Source of the DNA: Paenibacillus sp. FJAT-29882
GTDB taxonomy: Bacteria > Bacillota > Bacilli > Bacillales > DSM-1321
Direction of reading: 5' to 3'
DNA: 64,000 bases
NCBI RefSeq assembly: GCF_001510645.1
Contig: NZ_LMVB01000001.1
Span: forward strand, 2,180,981 to 2,244,980
Under the pieces are notes generated by a model, which ran no database searches, had not been told where the DNA came from, and saw only the letters and a program-made list of their open reading frames with translations. Shown piece by piece: positions 50,530 to 61,194 of this stretch; within the stretch, counting starts at the first letter, position 1, and every line of letters starts with the position of its first letter. Position numbers and translations under genes: made by a program.

Positions 50530-51681
50530 CTATTTCAGTAATGTTTGAATAAATCTACGTGTACTTACATCCACTTCTTGAATCGTCGTAAGATCTGGAT
50601 TATCAATTGGCGTATGACGATTTAACGCTTGTTCAATGTATGTTTCGATTTCTAAGAAAGAGATTTTTCCTTTTAAAAATTCCGCAACTGCAACCTCGTT
50701 TGCTGCATTTAGGACGGTTGGCATTGTTCCGCCTATTTTACCTGCTTCATATGCAAATTGCAAACATGGAAAACGATTAAAATCCATCTCCGCAAAGTGT
50801 AGTTTCCCGATCTCAGCCAGGTTTAATCGATGGCTTGTTGACAGTGGAAGGCGATCCGGATAGGTAAGAGCATACTGAATGGGTACTCTCATATCTGGTG
50901 TACCTAGTTGTGCGATCACACTAGAATCATGAAACTCTACCATTGAATGAATAATACTTTCCTTATGAAGCAAAACATCAATCTTTTCGTATGGAAGATT
51001 AAACAACCAATGTGCTTCAATTACTTCAAGCCCTTTATTCATCATCGAAGCGGAGTCAATCGTAATTTTCGCACCCATTGACCAATTTGGATGGTTAAGT
51101 GCCTGATCTACGGTTACCCCAACCAATTCCGCACGGGAGAGATCTCTGAAACTACCGCCTGAAGCCGTAATAATCAAGCGTTCCATATTTTTTTCTTTTT
51201 CACCTTGTAAAGCCTGAAAAATAGCTGAATGTTCACTATCAACAGGAAGTAGTTTAACGCTAGCTTTCCTTGCTTCTTCGATGACTAAATGCCCCGCTGT
51301 CACTAATGTTTCCTTATTCGCTAAAGCGATATCCTTCTTTGCTTTGATTGCTTGAAGCGTTGGATACAAACCAACGCTACCAATTACCGCATTTACCAGA
51401 ATATCTGCTTTGTCAAAAACAGCAGTTTCAATTAACCCTTCATCACCATATGTAAAATAAATACCTGTTCCCAAGAATTCCGATTGTAAAGTTTGAGAAT
51501 CTTCCTTTGTTTGAACACAAACTAGATTTGGTTGAAACTCACTAATATATTTTCTAGCTAGTTCCACATTTTTCCCAACAGAAAAAGCGACAATTTTAAA
51601 TTGATCTGGATGTTGTCGAACAACATCTGCTGTTTGTTGACCAATCGAACCAGAAGCACCCAAAAGACTAATATATTTCAT
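50530..51681 (-). CDS. dxr: 1-deoxy-D-xylulose 5-phosphate reductoisomerase
   Basis: 383 residues; NADPH loop [12 protein letters not shown] at the start and metal/substrate block [13 protein letters not shown] (about 150) with [10 protein letters not shown]. Second step of the MEP isoprenoid route that supplies undecaprenyl phosphate with uppS nearby. Start set at ATG 51681 ([11 protein letters not shown]); ATG 51687, two codons earlier, is the alternative. Confidence 0.96.
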   Translation of the reverse strand: MKYISLLGASGSIGQQTADVVRQHPDQFKIVAFSVGKNVELARKYISEFQPNLVCVQTKEDSQTLQSEFLGTGIYFTYGDEGLIETAVFDKADILVNAVIGSVGLYPTLQAIKAKKDIALANKETLVTAGHLVIEEARKASVKLLPVDSEHSAIFQALQGEKEKNMERLIITASGGSFRDLSRAELVGVTVDQALNHPNWSMGAKITIDSASMMNKGLEVIEAHWLFNLPYEKIDVLLHKESIIHSMVEFHDSSVIAQLGTPDMRVPIQYALTYPDRLPLSTSHRLNLAEIGKLHFAEMDFNRFPCLQFAYEAGKIGGTMPTVLNAANEVAVAEFLKGKISFLEIETYIEQALNRHTPIDNPDLTTIQEVDVSTRRFIQTLLK

Positions 51682-51712
51682 TGTCATTCATCTCCTAAAA
51701 CCAATTCAAACA

Positions 51713-52504
51713 TTAAAGAATTTGTAAAAAATGCAAAATCGGTAAAATGAAAATCAAACTATCCAATCGATCTAATATCCCACCGTGCCCAGGTAAGAGC
51801 TTACCTGAATCCTTGACACCATAATGGCGTTTATAAGCTGATTGTACAAGATCCCCTAACTGACCAAAAATCGCTATAAGAATACTCATAAATAACAGCT
51901 CAATTAATGTTCTGTCAATCGTAGAGAACATAGAAAATAGAACTGCGATAACCAATGCAGAAATAATTCCACCGATAAATCCGCCAATTGTTTTATTCGG
52001 ACTGATTTCAGGCCATAATTTCCGTTTCCCCATCGATTTTCCAATAAAATAGGCGCCTGAATCTGTTGCCCAAATCGTAAATAAGGCAAAAAATACATAC
52101 GTTAAACCATTGGTATCTCTTGTTTCAAATAAGTAATAAAAGCCCATTCCAATATAGATAACGGAGATTACTAAAAAACCAGCATCATCAAACATGAAAC
52201 GATTTTTCGATAAAACAGTGGAAATGAGTAGTACTAATACTCCCCCAATAATAATTTGCGTTTTATCATAGCCGGAACCTGCCAAAATTCCGTTTGCTGA
52301 TTCTGGGATAAGTATTAACCAGAGCATCACAAACGAGATCACTGAAGCAAACGAATTCAACGGCAGTTTTTTCATTCGAATCAATTCATATAAACCAATT
52401 GTACCGAGCAAATAAATCAGTACTAGAAATGGAAGCTTACCTAAAATAACGATGGGTAAAAATACAGCAGCTGCAATAATACCCGTAATAATTCTTTGCT
52501 TCAT
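51713..52504 (-). CDS. cdsA: Phosphatidate cytidylyltransferase
   Basis: 263 residues, about eight membrane segments, with the CDP-diacylglycerol synthase signature near the C-terminus (KDSGKLLPGHGGILDRLDSLIF, about 230-252). Makes CDP-diacylglycerol, the substrate of PgsA elsewhere in this window. In the uppS-cdsA-dxr-rasP run. Confidence 0.96.
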   Translation of the reverse strand: MKQRIITGIIAAAVFLPIVILGKLPFLVLIYLLGTIGLYELIRMKKLPLNSFASVISFVMLWLILIPESANGILAGSGYDKTQIIIGGVLVLLISTVLSKNRFMFDDAGFLVISVIYIGMGFYYLFETRDTNGLTYVFFALFTIWATDSGAYFIGKSMGKRKLWPEISPNKTIGGFIGGIISALVIAVLFSMFSTIDRTLIELLFMSILIAIFGQLGDLVQSAYKRHYGVKDSGKLLPGHGGILDRLDSLIFILPILHFLQIL

Positions 52505-52529
52505 GAATCACATTTCCTCGCCTTCTTAA

Positions 52530-53303
52530 CTAGACACCACCGAATCTTCTTGTGCGCTTCTGATATTCTTCTACTGCCTCCAACAAATGCTCTTCCTTAA
52601 AATCAGGCCAGAGAACATCAGTAAACCATAGTTCTGAATATGCAGCCTGCCAAAGCATAAAATTACTTAAACGAATTTCTCCGCTCGTCCTAATCAAAAG
52701 GTCAGGATCAGGCAGTGCATGAGTCATTAAATAGTTAGAAAATTGCACTTCGTTTACAGTTTCATCTATTATACCATTTTTAACATCTTTTATTGTTTTA
52801 TTAACAGCCATAAGTATCTCAGCACGACTGCCATAATTCAATGCGAAATTCAAGATAAGACCTGTATTATTCTTTGTTTCTTCTACAGCTTGCTTTACTG
52901 CGCGTTTTGTATGTTCTGGTAATAAATCAATTTCACCCATCATCTCGACCTTCACGTTCTCAGCGATAAGTTCGGGCAAAAATGTTCCCAAAAACTCTTC
53001 TGGCAATTTCATAATATAATCCACTTCACTTTTCGGGCGCTTCCAATTTTCTGTGGAAAAAGCATACACCGTCAAAATGCTCACATTTAACTGGCTTGTA
53101 AGTTTAGTGATCTTCCGTACAACCTTCATTCCCTCATGATGGCCAGCTATTCTCGGCAAGGCACGTTTCTTAGCCCACCGACCATTCCCATCCATAATGA
53201 TGGCGATATGCTTTGGAACTGAAGATTTTTTTACTTGTTGAATTTTTTGAGCTAAATCGGAAGAAGCATCTTTCTTTCCAAAACGCTTCCATATTGAATA
53301 CAT
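52530..53303 (-). CDS. uppS: Undecaprenyl diphosphate synthase
   Basis: 257 residues; catalytic Asp near residue 38 in IMDGNGRWAKKR, then GHHEGMKVVRK and the C-terminal RTSGEIRLSNFMLWQAAYSEL motif. Elongates farnesyl-PP to the C55 lipid carrier. Start set at ATG 53303, with GGGGGA seven bases upstream; the longer frame from 53342 has no site. Confidence 0.96.
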   Translation of the reverse strand: MYSIWKRFGKKDASSDLAQKIQQVKKSSVPKHIAIIMDGNGRWAKKRALPRIAGHHEGMKVVRKITKLTSQLNVSILTVYAFSTENWKRPKSEVDYIMKLPEEFLGTFLPELIAENVKVEMMGEIDLLPEHTKRAVKQAVEETKNNTGLILNFALNYGSRAEILMAVNKTIKDVKNGIIDETVNEVQFSNYLMTHALPDPDLLIRTSGEIRLSNFMLWQAAYSELWFTDVLWPDFKEEHLLEAVEEYQKRTRRFGGV

Positions 53304-53938
53304 ACTTTTGTCCCCCATCAGGTAGTGCTGTTCTCTACACATTCCTATATACTATATCGAAAATGAAAATGACAGAATCTATATTATAATATCAAAAAAA
53401 GACCGCTTCTCCTATTATTAATATGAAAAAGATTGTCCGATTAGAAGAAAATGACCAAGAGAAACTACAAACCAGGATCAAAACCTTTAATTAACTATTA
53501 ATGACCCAAAAGTCTCTATCGCAATATATAAGCACATTTTCATCTATCTGTTTTCAATATGAACCGATTATCCCTCGTTCAATCAGAATGTGCAGATTTT
53601 TTCAAAAAAAAAGCCGAAATCATTCTTGCAATCCATTCAGTATGCCTTAAGTAAAATGTTAAAGAAGACTCCAGTGAGCTTCATTACATTATCATTCAGG
53701 TTATGTTGAATGGTACAGAATGTCCGGCGGTTGTTGATTACTTTAATCAGAAGTACATATATGGCTTTAATATGTCATAATTTTATTCGAAAAAGTCTTT
53801 ATAAAGATAGCCAAATCTAATAAGGTAGCGCAAGCGGCACTATATTACATATTTCCATGTAAAACTAGCTATTTATTCAAGTTATGTGATCTATTGTTTA
53901 GTAGCATAGCCCAGTTCGCATTACCCTCACAGAATGGT
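53304..53938. other. Long uppS-frr gap with short reading-frame remnants
   Basis: 635 bp where B. subtilis has a short spacer. Contains two plus-strand stretches that read like protein (53423-53494 and about 53658-53780; see separate entry), otherwise AT-rich non-coding DNA. The uppS promoter should lie at the right-hand (low-coordinate) side, but none was convincing. Confidence 0.5.
53423..53780 (+). pseudogene. Possible decayed coding fragments
   Basis: Plus-strand ATG 53423 opens 23 codons (MKKIVRLEENDQEKLQTR...) ending TAA 53494; a second frame near 53658-53780 reads SSELHYIIIQVMLNGTECPAVVDYFN and ends TAA. Their amino-acid composition is protein-like but neither has a good ribosome site and they are in different pieces. 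I do not recognise a family; coding remnant is only a guess. Confidence 0.25.
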
Positions 53939-54496
53939 TTACACTTCTAAAATTTCTTTTTCCTTGTCCTTCGTGATATCGTCAATTTTGTTAATATTGT
54001 TATCTGTAAGCTTTTGAATATCGTCTGAATAACCACGTAAATCATCTTCAGTCATTTCACCGTTCTTCTCAAGCTTTTTCAAATCGTCATTTCCATCACG
54101 ACGAATGTTACGTATTGCAATTTTAGCTTCTTCTGCTTCCTTACGAACCATTTTGACAAGCTCTTTTCGACGCTCTTCTGTTAATGCAGGGATAGCAATA
54201 CGAATGATTGACCCATCATTGGAAGGATTCAAACCAAGATCAGACTTTAGAATCGCTTTTTCGATATCGCCTAGGATTGTTTTGTCATAAGGCTGTATAA
54301 CCAAAAGTCTTGCTTCTGGAACAGAAATTCCTGCTACTTGATTAACCGGAGTCGGTGCACCGTAATATTCAACAGATATCCTATCTAGCAATGAAGCATT
54401 AGCACGGCCAGCACGGATACTAGCCAATTCTCGCGTATAAGCTGAAATTGCCTTTTCCATTTTTGTTTTTGAATTGTCAATAACTTGTTTTGGCAT
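53939..54496 (-). CDS. frr: Ribosome recycling factor
   Basis: 185 residues, the usual length, with the RRF blocks [21 protein letters not shown] and [30 protein letters not shown]. Splits post-termination ribosomes with EF-G. Start set at ATG 54496 with AGGGGGA upstream. One base after pyrH. Confidence 0.97.
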   Translation of the reverse strand: MPKQVIDNSKTKMEKAISAYTRELASIRAGRANASLLDRISVEYYGAPTPVNQVAGISVPEARLLVIQPYDKTILGDIEKAILKSDLGLNPSNDGSIIRIAIPALTEERRKELVKMVRKEAEEAKIAIRNIRRDGNDDLKKLEKNGEMTEDDLRGYSDDIQKLTDNNINKIDDITKDKEKEILEV

Positions 54497-54497
54497 T

Positions 54498-55220
54498 TTA
54501 TTTCCCCCTAACAATCGTTCCGAGCGATTCGCCCATCACAACTCGTTTAATATTTCCTTTTTCCATAATAGAGAAGACCATTAATGGAATATTGTTATCC
54601 ATACAAAGTGAAGAAGCTGTCGAATCCATGACTTCTAAGCCTTCATTCAACACATCTAAATAGGTTAGCTGATCATATTTAACTGCGTTTTTGTCTTTTG
54701 CAGGATCTGCATTGTAAACTCCGTCAACATTGTTCTTTGCCATAAGAATGACTTCCGCTTCAATTTCGGCTGCTCGAAGCGCTGCTGTCGTATCTGTAGA
54801 AAAATAAGGATTTCCGGTTCCAGCCGCAAATATAACGACTCGTTTTTTCTCAAGATGTCTGATTGCACGGCGTCTAATATAAGGTTCTGCAATTTGCCTC
54901 ATTTCAATTGAAGTTTGAACGCGCGTTTCAATCCCAAGCTGTTCTAAGCTGTCTTGAAGTGCTAATGAATTCATGACGGTTGCAAGCATGCCCATGTAAT
55001 CGGCATTTGCACGGTCCATTCCCATTTCACTTCCGATTTTACCTCGCCAAATGTTTCCTCCACCGACAACGACTGCCACTTCAACATCTAGTTCAGCTAC
55101 TTCTTTTACTTGTTCAGCAATTGATTTAATAACGGCTGGATTGATTCCAAAACCTTCAGCACCGGCTAGTGCTTCACCGCTTAGCTTTAATACGACTCGT
55201 TTATATTTCGGGTTGCTCAT
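54498..55220 (-). CDS. pyrH: UMP kinase
   Basis: 240 residues of the hexameric bacterial [17 protein letters not shown] at the start, [11 protein letters not shown] (about 55), [20 protein letters not shown] (about 130-150), DGVYNADP. Phosphorylates UMP. Followed immediately by frr. Confidence 0.97.
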   Translation of the reverse strand: MSNPKYKRVVLKLSGEALAGAEGFGINPAVIKSIAEQVKEVAELDVEVAVVVGGGNIWRGKIGSEMGMDRANADYMGMLATVMNSLALQDSLEQLGIETRVQTSIEMRQIAEPYIRRRAIRHLEKKRVVIFAAGTGNPYFSTDTTAALRAAEIEAEVILMAKNNVDGVYNADPAKDKNAVKYDQLTYLDVLNEGLEVMDSTASSLCMDNNIPLMVFSIMEKGNIKRVVMGESLGTIVRGK

Positions 55221-55344
55221 CTAGAACCTCCAACTATGTAATCTAATTTCATTTTAACTTTCACATTTTACTGAACTTTTTAATGGATAACTTAATGAGT
55301 CGAACCACACTCAAGCCTCGGCTCTTATGTTCCATTATGGTTCA

Positions 55345-55375
55345 AAAATAGGGAACACATTTGTGCTCCCTATTT
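55345..55375 (-). terminator. tsf terminator
   Basis: Minus-strand AAATAGGGAGCAC / GTGTTCCCTATTT around AAAT followed by TTGAACC; about 20 nt after tsf. Confidence 0.8.
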
Positions 55376-55393
55376 AACCAATTCAAGTGTAAA

Positions 55394-56275
55394 TTAGTCT
55401 TTTTTAACTTGGTTCATTACTTCTTCAGCAAAGTTTTCTTGACGTTTTTCAATTCCTTCGCCTACTTCAAAACGAACGAAAGATTTAATGCTTCCGCCTT
55501 TTGATTCAACAAATTGTCCAACCTTTTGGTCAGGATTTTTAACGAAAGTTTGGTCTACAACACAAATTTCTTCGTAGAATTTATTGATACGTCCCTCAAC
55601 CATTTTCGCAACAATTTTTTCTGGTTTTCCTTCGTTTAAAGCTTGTTGAGTCAATACTTCTCTCTCACGATCAAGTTCACTTGCGTCCACTTGGTCACGA
55701 GATACGTATTTCGGTTTTAGAGCAGCAATGTGCATAGATACGTCTTTAGCTGCTTCTGCATCAGTTGTTCCTTCAAGAAGAGAAAGCACACTGATTCTAC
55801 CGCCCATATGAAGGTATGCACCGAATGCATCGTTGTCTGTTTTTGTAACGACTTCAAAACGACGTAATGTTAATTTTTCACCGATTTTAGCAACCGCTGC
55901 ATTGATATGATCAGCAACTTTTACACCGTTGATTGTTTGCTCAAGAGCTTCTTCTACAGTTGCTGGTTTGTTAGCAAGTAAGTGCTCTCCTAGTTCTTTT
56001 ACTAGCGCTTGGAATCCTTCATTTTTTGCTACGAAATCAGTTTCTGAGTTTACTTCAAGAATTACCGCTTCATTTCCGTCTACAATAATTGAAGTTAACC
56101 CTTCAGCAGCAATACGATCACCTTTGTTTGCTGCTTTTGCAATTCCTTTTTCACGAAGGAAATCAATTGCTTTTTCCATATCTCCATCAGTTTGAACAAG
56201 GGCTTTTTTACAGTCCATCATCCCTGCACCAGTTTTTTCACGCAATTCTTTTACTAATTGTGCACTAATTGCCAT
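55394..56275 (-). CDS. tsf: Elongation factor Ts
   Basis: 293 residues, beginning [37 protein letters not shown] (the UBA-like N-terminal domain), with the TDFVAKN motif near 80. Nucleotide exchange factor for EF-Tu. Downstream of rpsB past a terminator/attenuator. Confidence 0.98.
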   Translation of the reverse strand: MAISAQLVKELREKTGAGMMDCKKALVQTDGDMEKAIDFLREKGIAKAANKGDRIAAEGLTSIIVDGNEAVILEVNSETDFVAKNEGFQALVKELGEHLLANKPATVEEALEQTINGVKVADHINAAVAKIGEKLTLRRFEVVTKTDNDAFGAYLHMGGRISVLSLLEGTTDAEAAKDVSMHIAALKPKYVSRDQVDASELDREREVLTQQALNEGKPEKIVAKMVEGRINKFYEEICVVDQTFVKNPDQKVGQFVESKGGSIKSFVRFEVGEGIEKRQENFAEEVMNQVKKD

Positions 56276-56359
56276 TATAAAATCCTCCTCTTATTGAATA
56301 CAATATACAAATCTCAAACAAAATTTCGGGTTCAAATGCAAAGCGCAATATGTAATCCC

Positions 56360-56402
56360 AAAAAAAGGTGATAAAAGGCATTATCCTCTTATCACCTTTT
56401 TT
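56360..56402 (-). terminator. Strong hairpin between rpsB and tsf
   Basis: Minus-strand AAAAAAGGTGATAAGAGG pairs with CCTTTTATCACCTTTTTTT. A terminator or attenuator; it overlaps the edge of repeat C2 by two bases. Confidence 0.85.
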
Positions 56403-56583
56403 GTATGAAGGACAAGGGGACGGAACTCCGTAAAATACATTTATGTCCAACCATTGTTAGTGTCATATTAGTCTAGGAGTAAGCTTACGAAACCTGACTT
56501 ATCTCCGCCACCTTTTTAATTAAGTGAGTTTAGCACATCAAATAATTTGTCCTTTATACTAAATTGGCGCGTTTTAGCGCCAG
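56401..56583. repeat. Dispersed repeat family C, copy 2
   Basis: Homologous to 36992: TTGTATGAAGGACAAGGGGACGG at one end, CTCCGCCACC in the middle, hairpin TGGCGCGTTTTAGCGCCA at the other. Inserted between the rpsB stop and the rpsB/tsf hairpin. Confidence 0.8.
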
Positions 56584-56602
56584 GCTAAATTATTAATACA
56601 GA

Positions 56603-57430
<828 letters not shown>

Positions 57431-57433
57431 CAA

Positions 57434-57462
57434 ACTATAGCATAATCACAAAATACAAGCAA
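57434..57462 (-). promoter_or_regulatory. SigA promoter of rpsB
   Basis: Minus strand -35 TTGCTT (57462-57457), 17 bp, -10 TATAGT (57439-57434), about 115 bp before the rpsB ATG. Confidence 0.65.
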
Positions 57463-57494
57463 GTAGTTTTCACGATTGTCTATTAAATCTTAAT

Positions 57495-57829
57495 AAAATG
57501 AAACTTCCATCAGTGGAGTTTTCTTCATCCCCACTGATGGTTAGTCCCGTTCTACTAAACCTCTGCGCAACTCTCGGTAAGTTTCACTGTATCTCACCAA
57601 TCGGGGATTTACTTCAAAAAGCGAGGCGACTGGTCTAAGGTACGTCTCCTAAGATCCCTCACGTCCTGTGATAGTCCGGCAAGCATAAGATGGAATACGG
57701 CGTGACGTAGTTTGCCACAGAGTATTACAGCTTATAACCTCAGATGGGCTAGGAGTCGCAGCTAGATTAAGCTGTTTATCCCCCATCAATTTATGACTTG
57801 ATTCTCTCACACAAATTGAGGTCGGAGTA
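57495..57829. repeat. Family D copy 2 within a mosaic mobile-element-like region
   Basis: About 335 bp, the swrB-rpsB gap. Contains the family D hairpin CATCAGTGGAG...CCCCACTGATG (57508-57539) flanked by GAAACTTC and GGTTAGTCCCG. Further in, the 12-mer GAGTATTACAGC occurs twice (near 57719 and 57824), about 105 bp apart, the second copy overlapping the swrB stop. More GC-rich than other gaps; no intact gene. Possibly a degenerate non-autonomous IS200/IS605-like element. Confidence 0.6.
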
Positions 57830-58438
57830 TTACAGCCTGTTAAACCGAGATAAAAGTTCAATTTCTGTTTTACCTTTGTTTAATCTTTTGGCTACTTCTT
57901 CTGTGGTCATGCCCTTCTGAAGCATATCGTTCACTTGCTCAGAGAGGGTCGGCTTAACCTTGTGTTCATGATTTTGAAGCTCTTGTTTTAATGTCTCTTG
58001 AAAAGATATACTCTGATTAGACCCATCTCCATGTTCTTCTAATCGATTTGTAGAAATCTCAAGTTTATCTTCATGGGTGATTGGTAAGTCTGGTAATTTT
58101 AACGATGTTGCATCCTCTTCTTTGCCATGCACTAGTTTTCTTGCTGGACTAGCTGACTGCTTTTGAGAGCTGCTCGAGTTTTTTTGTGAGTGAATCTTTT
58201 CACTAGCATCTAGTTCATTTGAAACAGCATCTTTCATAGCAAGCGCACGAATCAATCGGTCATTTTCTTCTTTTAATTCCAACACAAAGGCAGCCATTGA
58301 TTCTTCCATTTCACGGGCTCTGCTTTCTTGGACCTTCTCAAAATTCGCCAAGCGATTTTGCCGCGTATATAAAACAATGATTGCCATAATCGTAAAGATG
58401 TTCAATACAAACATAATAAACATTATAAAACCTGACAT
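57830..58438 (-). CDS. swrB: SwrB (YlxL), flagellar assembly/swarming factor
   Basis: 202 residues: one N-terminal membrane helix (about 4-24), then a Glu/Lys-rich helical cytoplasmic region ending in a helix-turn-helix-like TTEEVAKRLNKGKTEIELL. In B. subtilis SwrB promotes flagellar basal-body maturation and swarming. Last gene of the fla/che operon after sigD. Its stop lies inside a repeated sequence, so the last residues may have been replaced. Confidence 0.9.
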   Translation of the reverse strand: MSGFIMFIMFVLNIFTIMAIIVLYTRQNRLANFEKVQESRAREMEESMAAFVLELKEENDRLIRALAMKDAVSNELDASEKIHSQKNSSSSQKQSASPARKLVHGKEEDATSLKLPDLPITHEDKLEISTNRLEEHGDGSNQSISFQETLKQELQNHEHKVKPTLSEQVNDMLQKGMTTEEVAKRLNKGKTEIELLSRFNRL

Positions 58439-58470
58439 ATTATCCCTCTTTTGTTAGAAACAGGACACCA

Positions 58471-59238
58471 TTACAGGGTAGCACCCTGTAATAATGTCCT
58501 GAGTTTGTAAATCGCCTTTGAGTGAATCTGCGAAATTCTTGATGTTGATAAACTCATTATTTTACCAATTTCCGTTAGCGTTAACTCTTCTTTATAAAAA
58601 AGCTGTAATACAAGCTGTTCTTTTTCATTTAAAGTTTCAATTACTTTGGCTAGTTCTTTGTATAATTCTTTTTTCATCAATTGCTCTTCTGGCATTAGAG
58701 TCATGTCATCTTTAATATGATGACTCAGACCTTCTTTATCTTCCTGATCTTGCGGGTTTTCATCCATTGATAATACATTTGCAAAAAAATTCTCATTCAT
58801 CGCTGTATATACTTCTTCTTCAGAAACATTTAACTCTTCAGCAATTTCTTTCGCGCCAATTTTCCTCATATGTTTCTGTTCTAATTTTTCAACTGCTACT
58901 TCAATTTTTTTTGTCTTTTCTCTTACACTCCGAGGAAGCCAATCTTCTTTGCGTAGACCATCTAAGATAGCACCGCGAATTCGGAATGAAGCATAGGTGT
59001 CAAATTTTAAATCCCGGTTAGGTTCGAAGCGTTCTAGTGCATCAAACAACCCCATCATCCCAAGGCTTCTCACATCACCCCTGCTTACGCTCTTAGGCAA
59101 ATTAACTGAAATTCTTTGGACATGAAAGGATACAAGCGGTATGTACCTTTTCACTAGCATATCACCTGCTTTTGGATCTTTGTTTTCAATCCAATATTTC
59201 CAATATAACCGCTCTTCCTCGGTTGTCAGTTGAGACAC
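58471..59238 (-). CDS. sigD: RNA polymerase sigma-D (flagellar sigma factor)
   Basis: 255 residues of the FliA/SigD group: region 2 (VSRGDVRSLGMMGLFDALERF, KFDTYASFRIRGAILDGLR), region 3, and region 4 (QLFYKEELTLTEIGKIMSLSTSRISQIHSKAI). Directs late flagellar, chemotaxis and autolysin genes. GTG start at 59238 after AGGAGG. A family D hairpin precedes it. Confidence 0.97.
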   Translation of the reverse strand: MSQLTTEEERLYWKYWIENKDPKAGDMLVKRYIPLVSFHVQRISVNLPKSVSRGDVRSLGMMGLFDALERFEPNRDLKFDTYASFRIRGAILDGLRKEDWLPRSVREKTKKIEVAVEKLEQKHMRKIGAKEIAEELNVSEEEVYTAMNENFFANVLSMDENPQDQEDKEGLSHHIKDDMTLMPEEQLMKKELYKELAKVIETLNEKEQLVLQLFYKEELTLTEIGKIMSLSTSRISQIHSKAIYKLRTLLQGATL

Positions 59239-59256
59239 GAGACCTCCTCCTAACGC

Positions 59257-59350
59257 TATAAAGTGAAACTTCCATCAGTGGGGGTTTTGTTCCCCCCCCA
59301 CTGTAGGTTCGTCCCGTTTTCTACTGTCGCTAATACATCCGCTACGCTTC
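59257..59350. repeat. Palindromic repeat family D, copy 3
   Basis: Plus-strand AAAGTGAAACTTC, then the GC-rich hairpin CAGTGGGGG...CCCCCCCCACTG (59276-59302), then GGTTCGTCCCG. The run of eight C is unlike the other copies. Fills most of the cheD-sigD gap, which is usually much shorter. Confidence 0.75.
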
Positions 59351-59388
59351 AATTTTGAATAAGCACTTAAAGTGTAAACGTATTACTT

Positions 59389-59886
59389 CTATACCTCTTT
59401 AGTTCCCTTATTTACCGTTCTAATATTGAGCAAACTTGTTTTTGGATTAAATTCGATTGTTCTACCGCTATTTCCGCCCACGTCTTCAGCCACGATTGGT
59501 ATACGTAACGCCATTAATTCTTTTTTTACTGCTGCTACATTTCTTGGTCCGATCCTCATTAAATCTGTACCTGAAGAAAACTGAAACATTTGCGATCCAC
59601 CAGCAATCTTTGCCTTAAGTTTTCTTATTGATGCTCCATCTCGAACAATTCTCTCCACTAATTCTTTTATTGCTGTATCTGCATATTTTGCCTGATTGAT
59701 TTGACCCATTTTTGATAAAGTAGAGTCCGGAAGCATGACATGTGCCATACCCGCAATTTCTTTTGATTGATCATAAACAACTACACCTACACATGACCCA
59801 AGACCTGAAGTACGTATAAGAGCCGGAGATTGAACAATATTCATATCAGCAATGCCTACTTTGACTATATTGGATACTTCAACCAT
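59389..59886 (-). CDS. cheD: CheD, chemoreceptor glutamine deamidase
   Basis: 165 residues. Catalytic Cys 32 in GLGSCVGVV and His 49 in [16 protein letters not shown] and [11 protein letters not shown] blocks. Deamidates receptors and stimulates CheC. ATG 59886 ([11 protein letters not shown]) with GGAG nine bases upstream; overlaps the cheC end by 8 bp, which suits their joint action. Confidence 0.95.
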   Translation of the reverse strand: MVEVSNIVKVGIADMNIVQSPALIRTSGLGSCVGVVVYDQSKEIAGMAHVMLPDSTLSKMGQINQAKYADTAIKELVERIVRDGASIRKLKAKIAGGSQMFQFSSGTDLMRIGPRNVAAVKKELMALRIPIVAEDVGGNSGRTIEFNPKTSLLNIRTVNKGTKEV

Positions 59887-60517
59887 GTAAAGGTACTCCC
59901 AATGAAGTAAAAACAACTTCATAGGCATCAGGATCTAATAGAAAAAAGAAATGTCCGTTAATGAAAGTTGAACTTTCTACATCTTCGCCAATCTCGGTCT
60001 CAACCACAATAACAAAGTCACTTACCTGAGAGAGTTCAATCAATCCAGCGCTGATTGTAGCACCGACCATATCAATACATAAAGCAGGAACAGATGGGTA
60101 AAAGCTTAATTTCGTAAAATCAGATAGAGAGGATAAATAAGAGCCTGAAAGAATATTTCCTAACTCCGATAAGGCAGAAAGTGCTAATTCAGAATAGGGA
60201 AGATGATCAAAGGAGAACACTTCTGTTCCCGTCATTTGTTCACTGAAGCGAGCGGCCTGCTCTAAAGGTAATAGAAAGAACATATTTCCCTGTACATCCC
60301 CTTCAATTCTTAGAAAGACGCTCGCAACAACAGTTTCTGGTCCACCAGCAAGTTCAATCATTTCATTAAATGATAGAATTCTCACACGCGGAACATTCAT
60401 ATTTACTTTCCTACCAAGAATCGTGGATAGAGAGGTAGCAGCATGACCTGCCCCGATATTCCCAATTTCTTTTAAGATATCCAAATGAACGGTGGTAATT
60501 TTATCAATATAGGACAT
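59879..60517 (-). CDS. cheC: CheC, CheY-P phosphatase
   Basis: 212 residues with two copies of the ExxN phosphatase motif: [10 protein letters not shown] (N-terminal half) and ELGNILSGS (C-terminal half), the active type. Dephosphorylates CheY-P and complexes CheD. Start set at ATG 60517 ([13 protein letters not shown]); a TTG seven codons earlier would overlap cheW. Confidence 0.95.
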   Translation of the reverse strand: MSYIDKITTVHLDILKEIGNIGAGHAATSLSTILGRKVNMNVPRVRILSFNEMIELAGGPETVVASVFLRIEGDVQGNMFFLLPLEQAARFSEQMTGTEVFSFDHLPYSELALSALSELGNILSGSYLSSLSDFTKLSFYPSVPALCIDMVGATISAGLIELSQVSDFVIVVETEIGEDVESSTFINGHFFFLLDPDAYEVVFTSLGVPLHG

Positions 60518-60521
60518 CGTC

Positions 60522-60995
60522 TTATGCTTCTTTAACAACTGAATCTTTTACTTCATCTTGATTAAGGATTTGATCAAGATTCAGCAAGGTTAATAGTCTT
60601 TTTTCAATCTTCGCAACACCGCTAATATATTCCGTTGCTACATTTCCAATAACGTCGGGCTGAGGTTCTATACTTGTCTCTGGAATATCCAGCACATCGT
60701 TTGCAGAATCAACAATCAAACCAGCTTCCATATTGTCCAATGTCACAATAATGATTCTTGTTCGATCATCATACTCAGCCTTTTCTATTTCGAAACGAGC
60801 TCGTAAATCAATGATGGGTGTAATCACACCCCGAAGATTGATTACTCCTTTTACAAATGGTAATGATCTTGGAACACGGGTAATATGCATCATTTTTTCA
60901 ATTCCACGAACTTTGGAGACAGGTATCACATATTCTTTATCTTTAATTTGAAAAACGATCACTTTCACCGTCTCTGAAGTGACGATTTCTTCCAT
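60522..60995 (-). CDS. cheW: CheW, receptor-kinase coupling protein
   Basis: 157 residues, CheW-like SH3-type fold (KVIVFQIKDKEYVIPVSKVRGIEKM ... VKGVINLRGVITPIIDLRARF). Links chemoreceptors to CheA. Good AGGAGG site. A 199-bp gap without a gene precedes it, longer than usual. Confidence 0.96.
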   Translation of the reverse strand: MEEIVTSETVKVIVFQIKDKEYVIPVSKVRGIEKMMHITRVPRSLPFVKGVINLRGVITPIIDLRARFEIEKAEYDDRTRIIIVTLDNMEAGLIVDSANDVLDIPETSIEPQPDVIGNVATEYISGVAKIEKRLLTLLNLDQILNQDEVKDSVVKEA

Positions 60996-61194
60996 ATTAG
61001 AACCTCCTAAAAATATATGTATTCAAGTAAAAAAGCATATCAAGACCGCTCAAAAGTTTTCATTTAATCACATTTGCGTGAATCTATTATTTTAATTCAT
61101 CGTCAAAACTCCATGAAAATATGTATGATGATTCTGGACATGCTCATACGAACAAGTCATTTCTGGAAAAACACTTGATTACCGGCCTTCTTTT

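Noticed and set aside
57649-57861. 70-codon minus-strand frame overlapping the swrB 3' end
   Set aside because: It lies within the mosaic repeat region and starts inside swrB without a ribosome site; better explained as non-coding element sequence.
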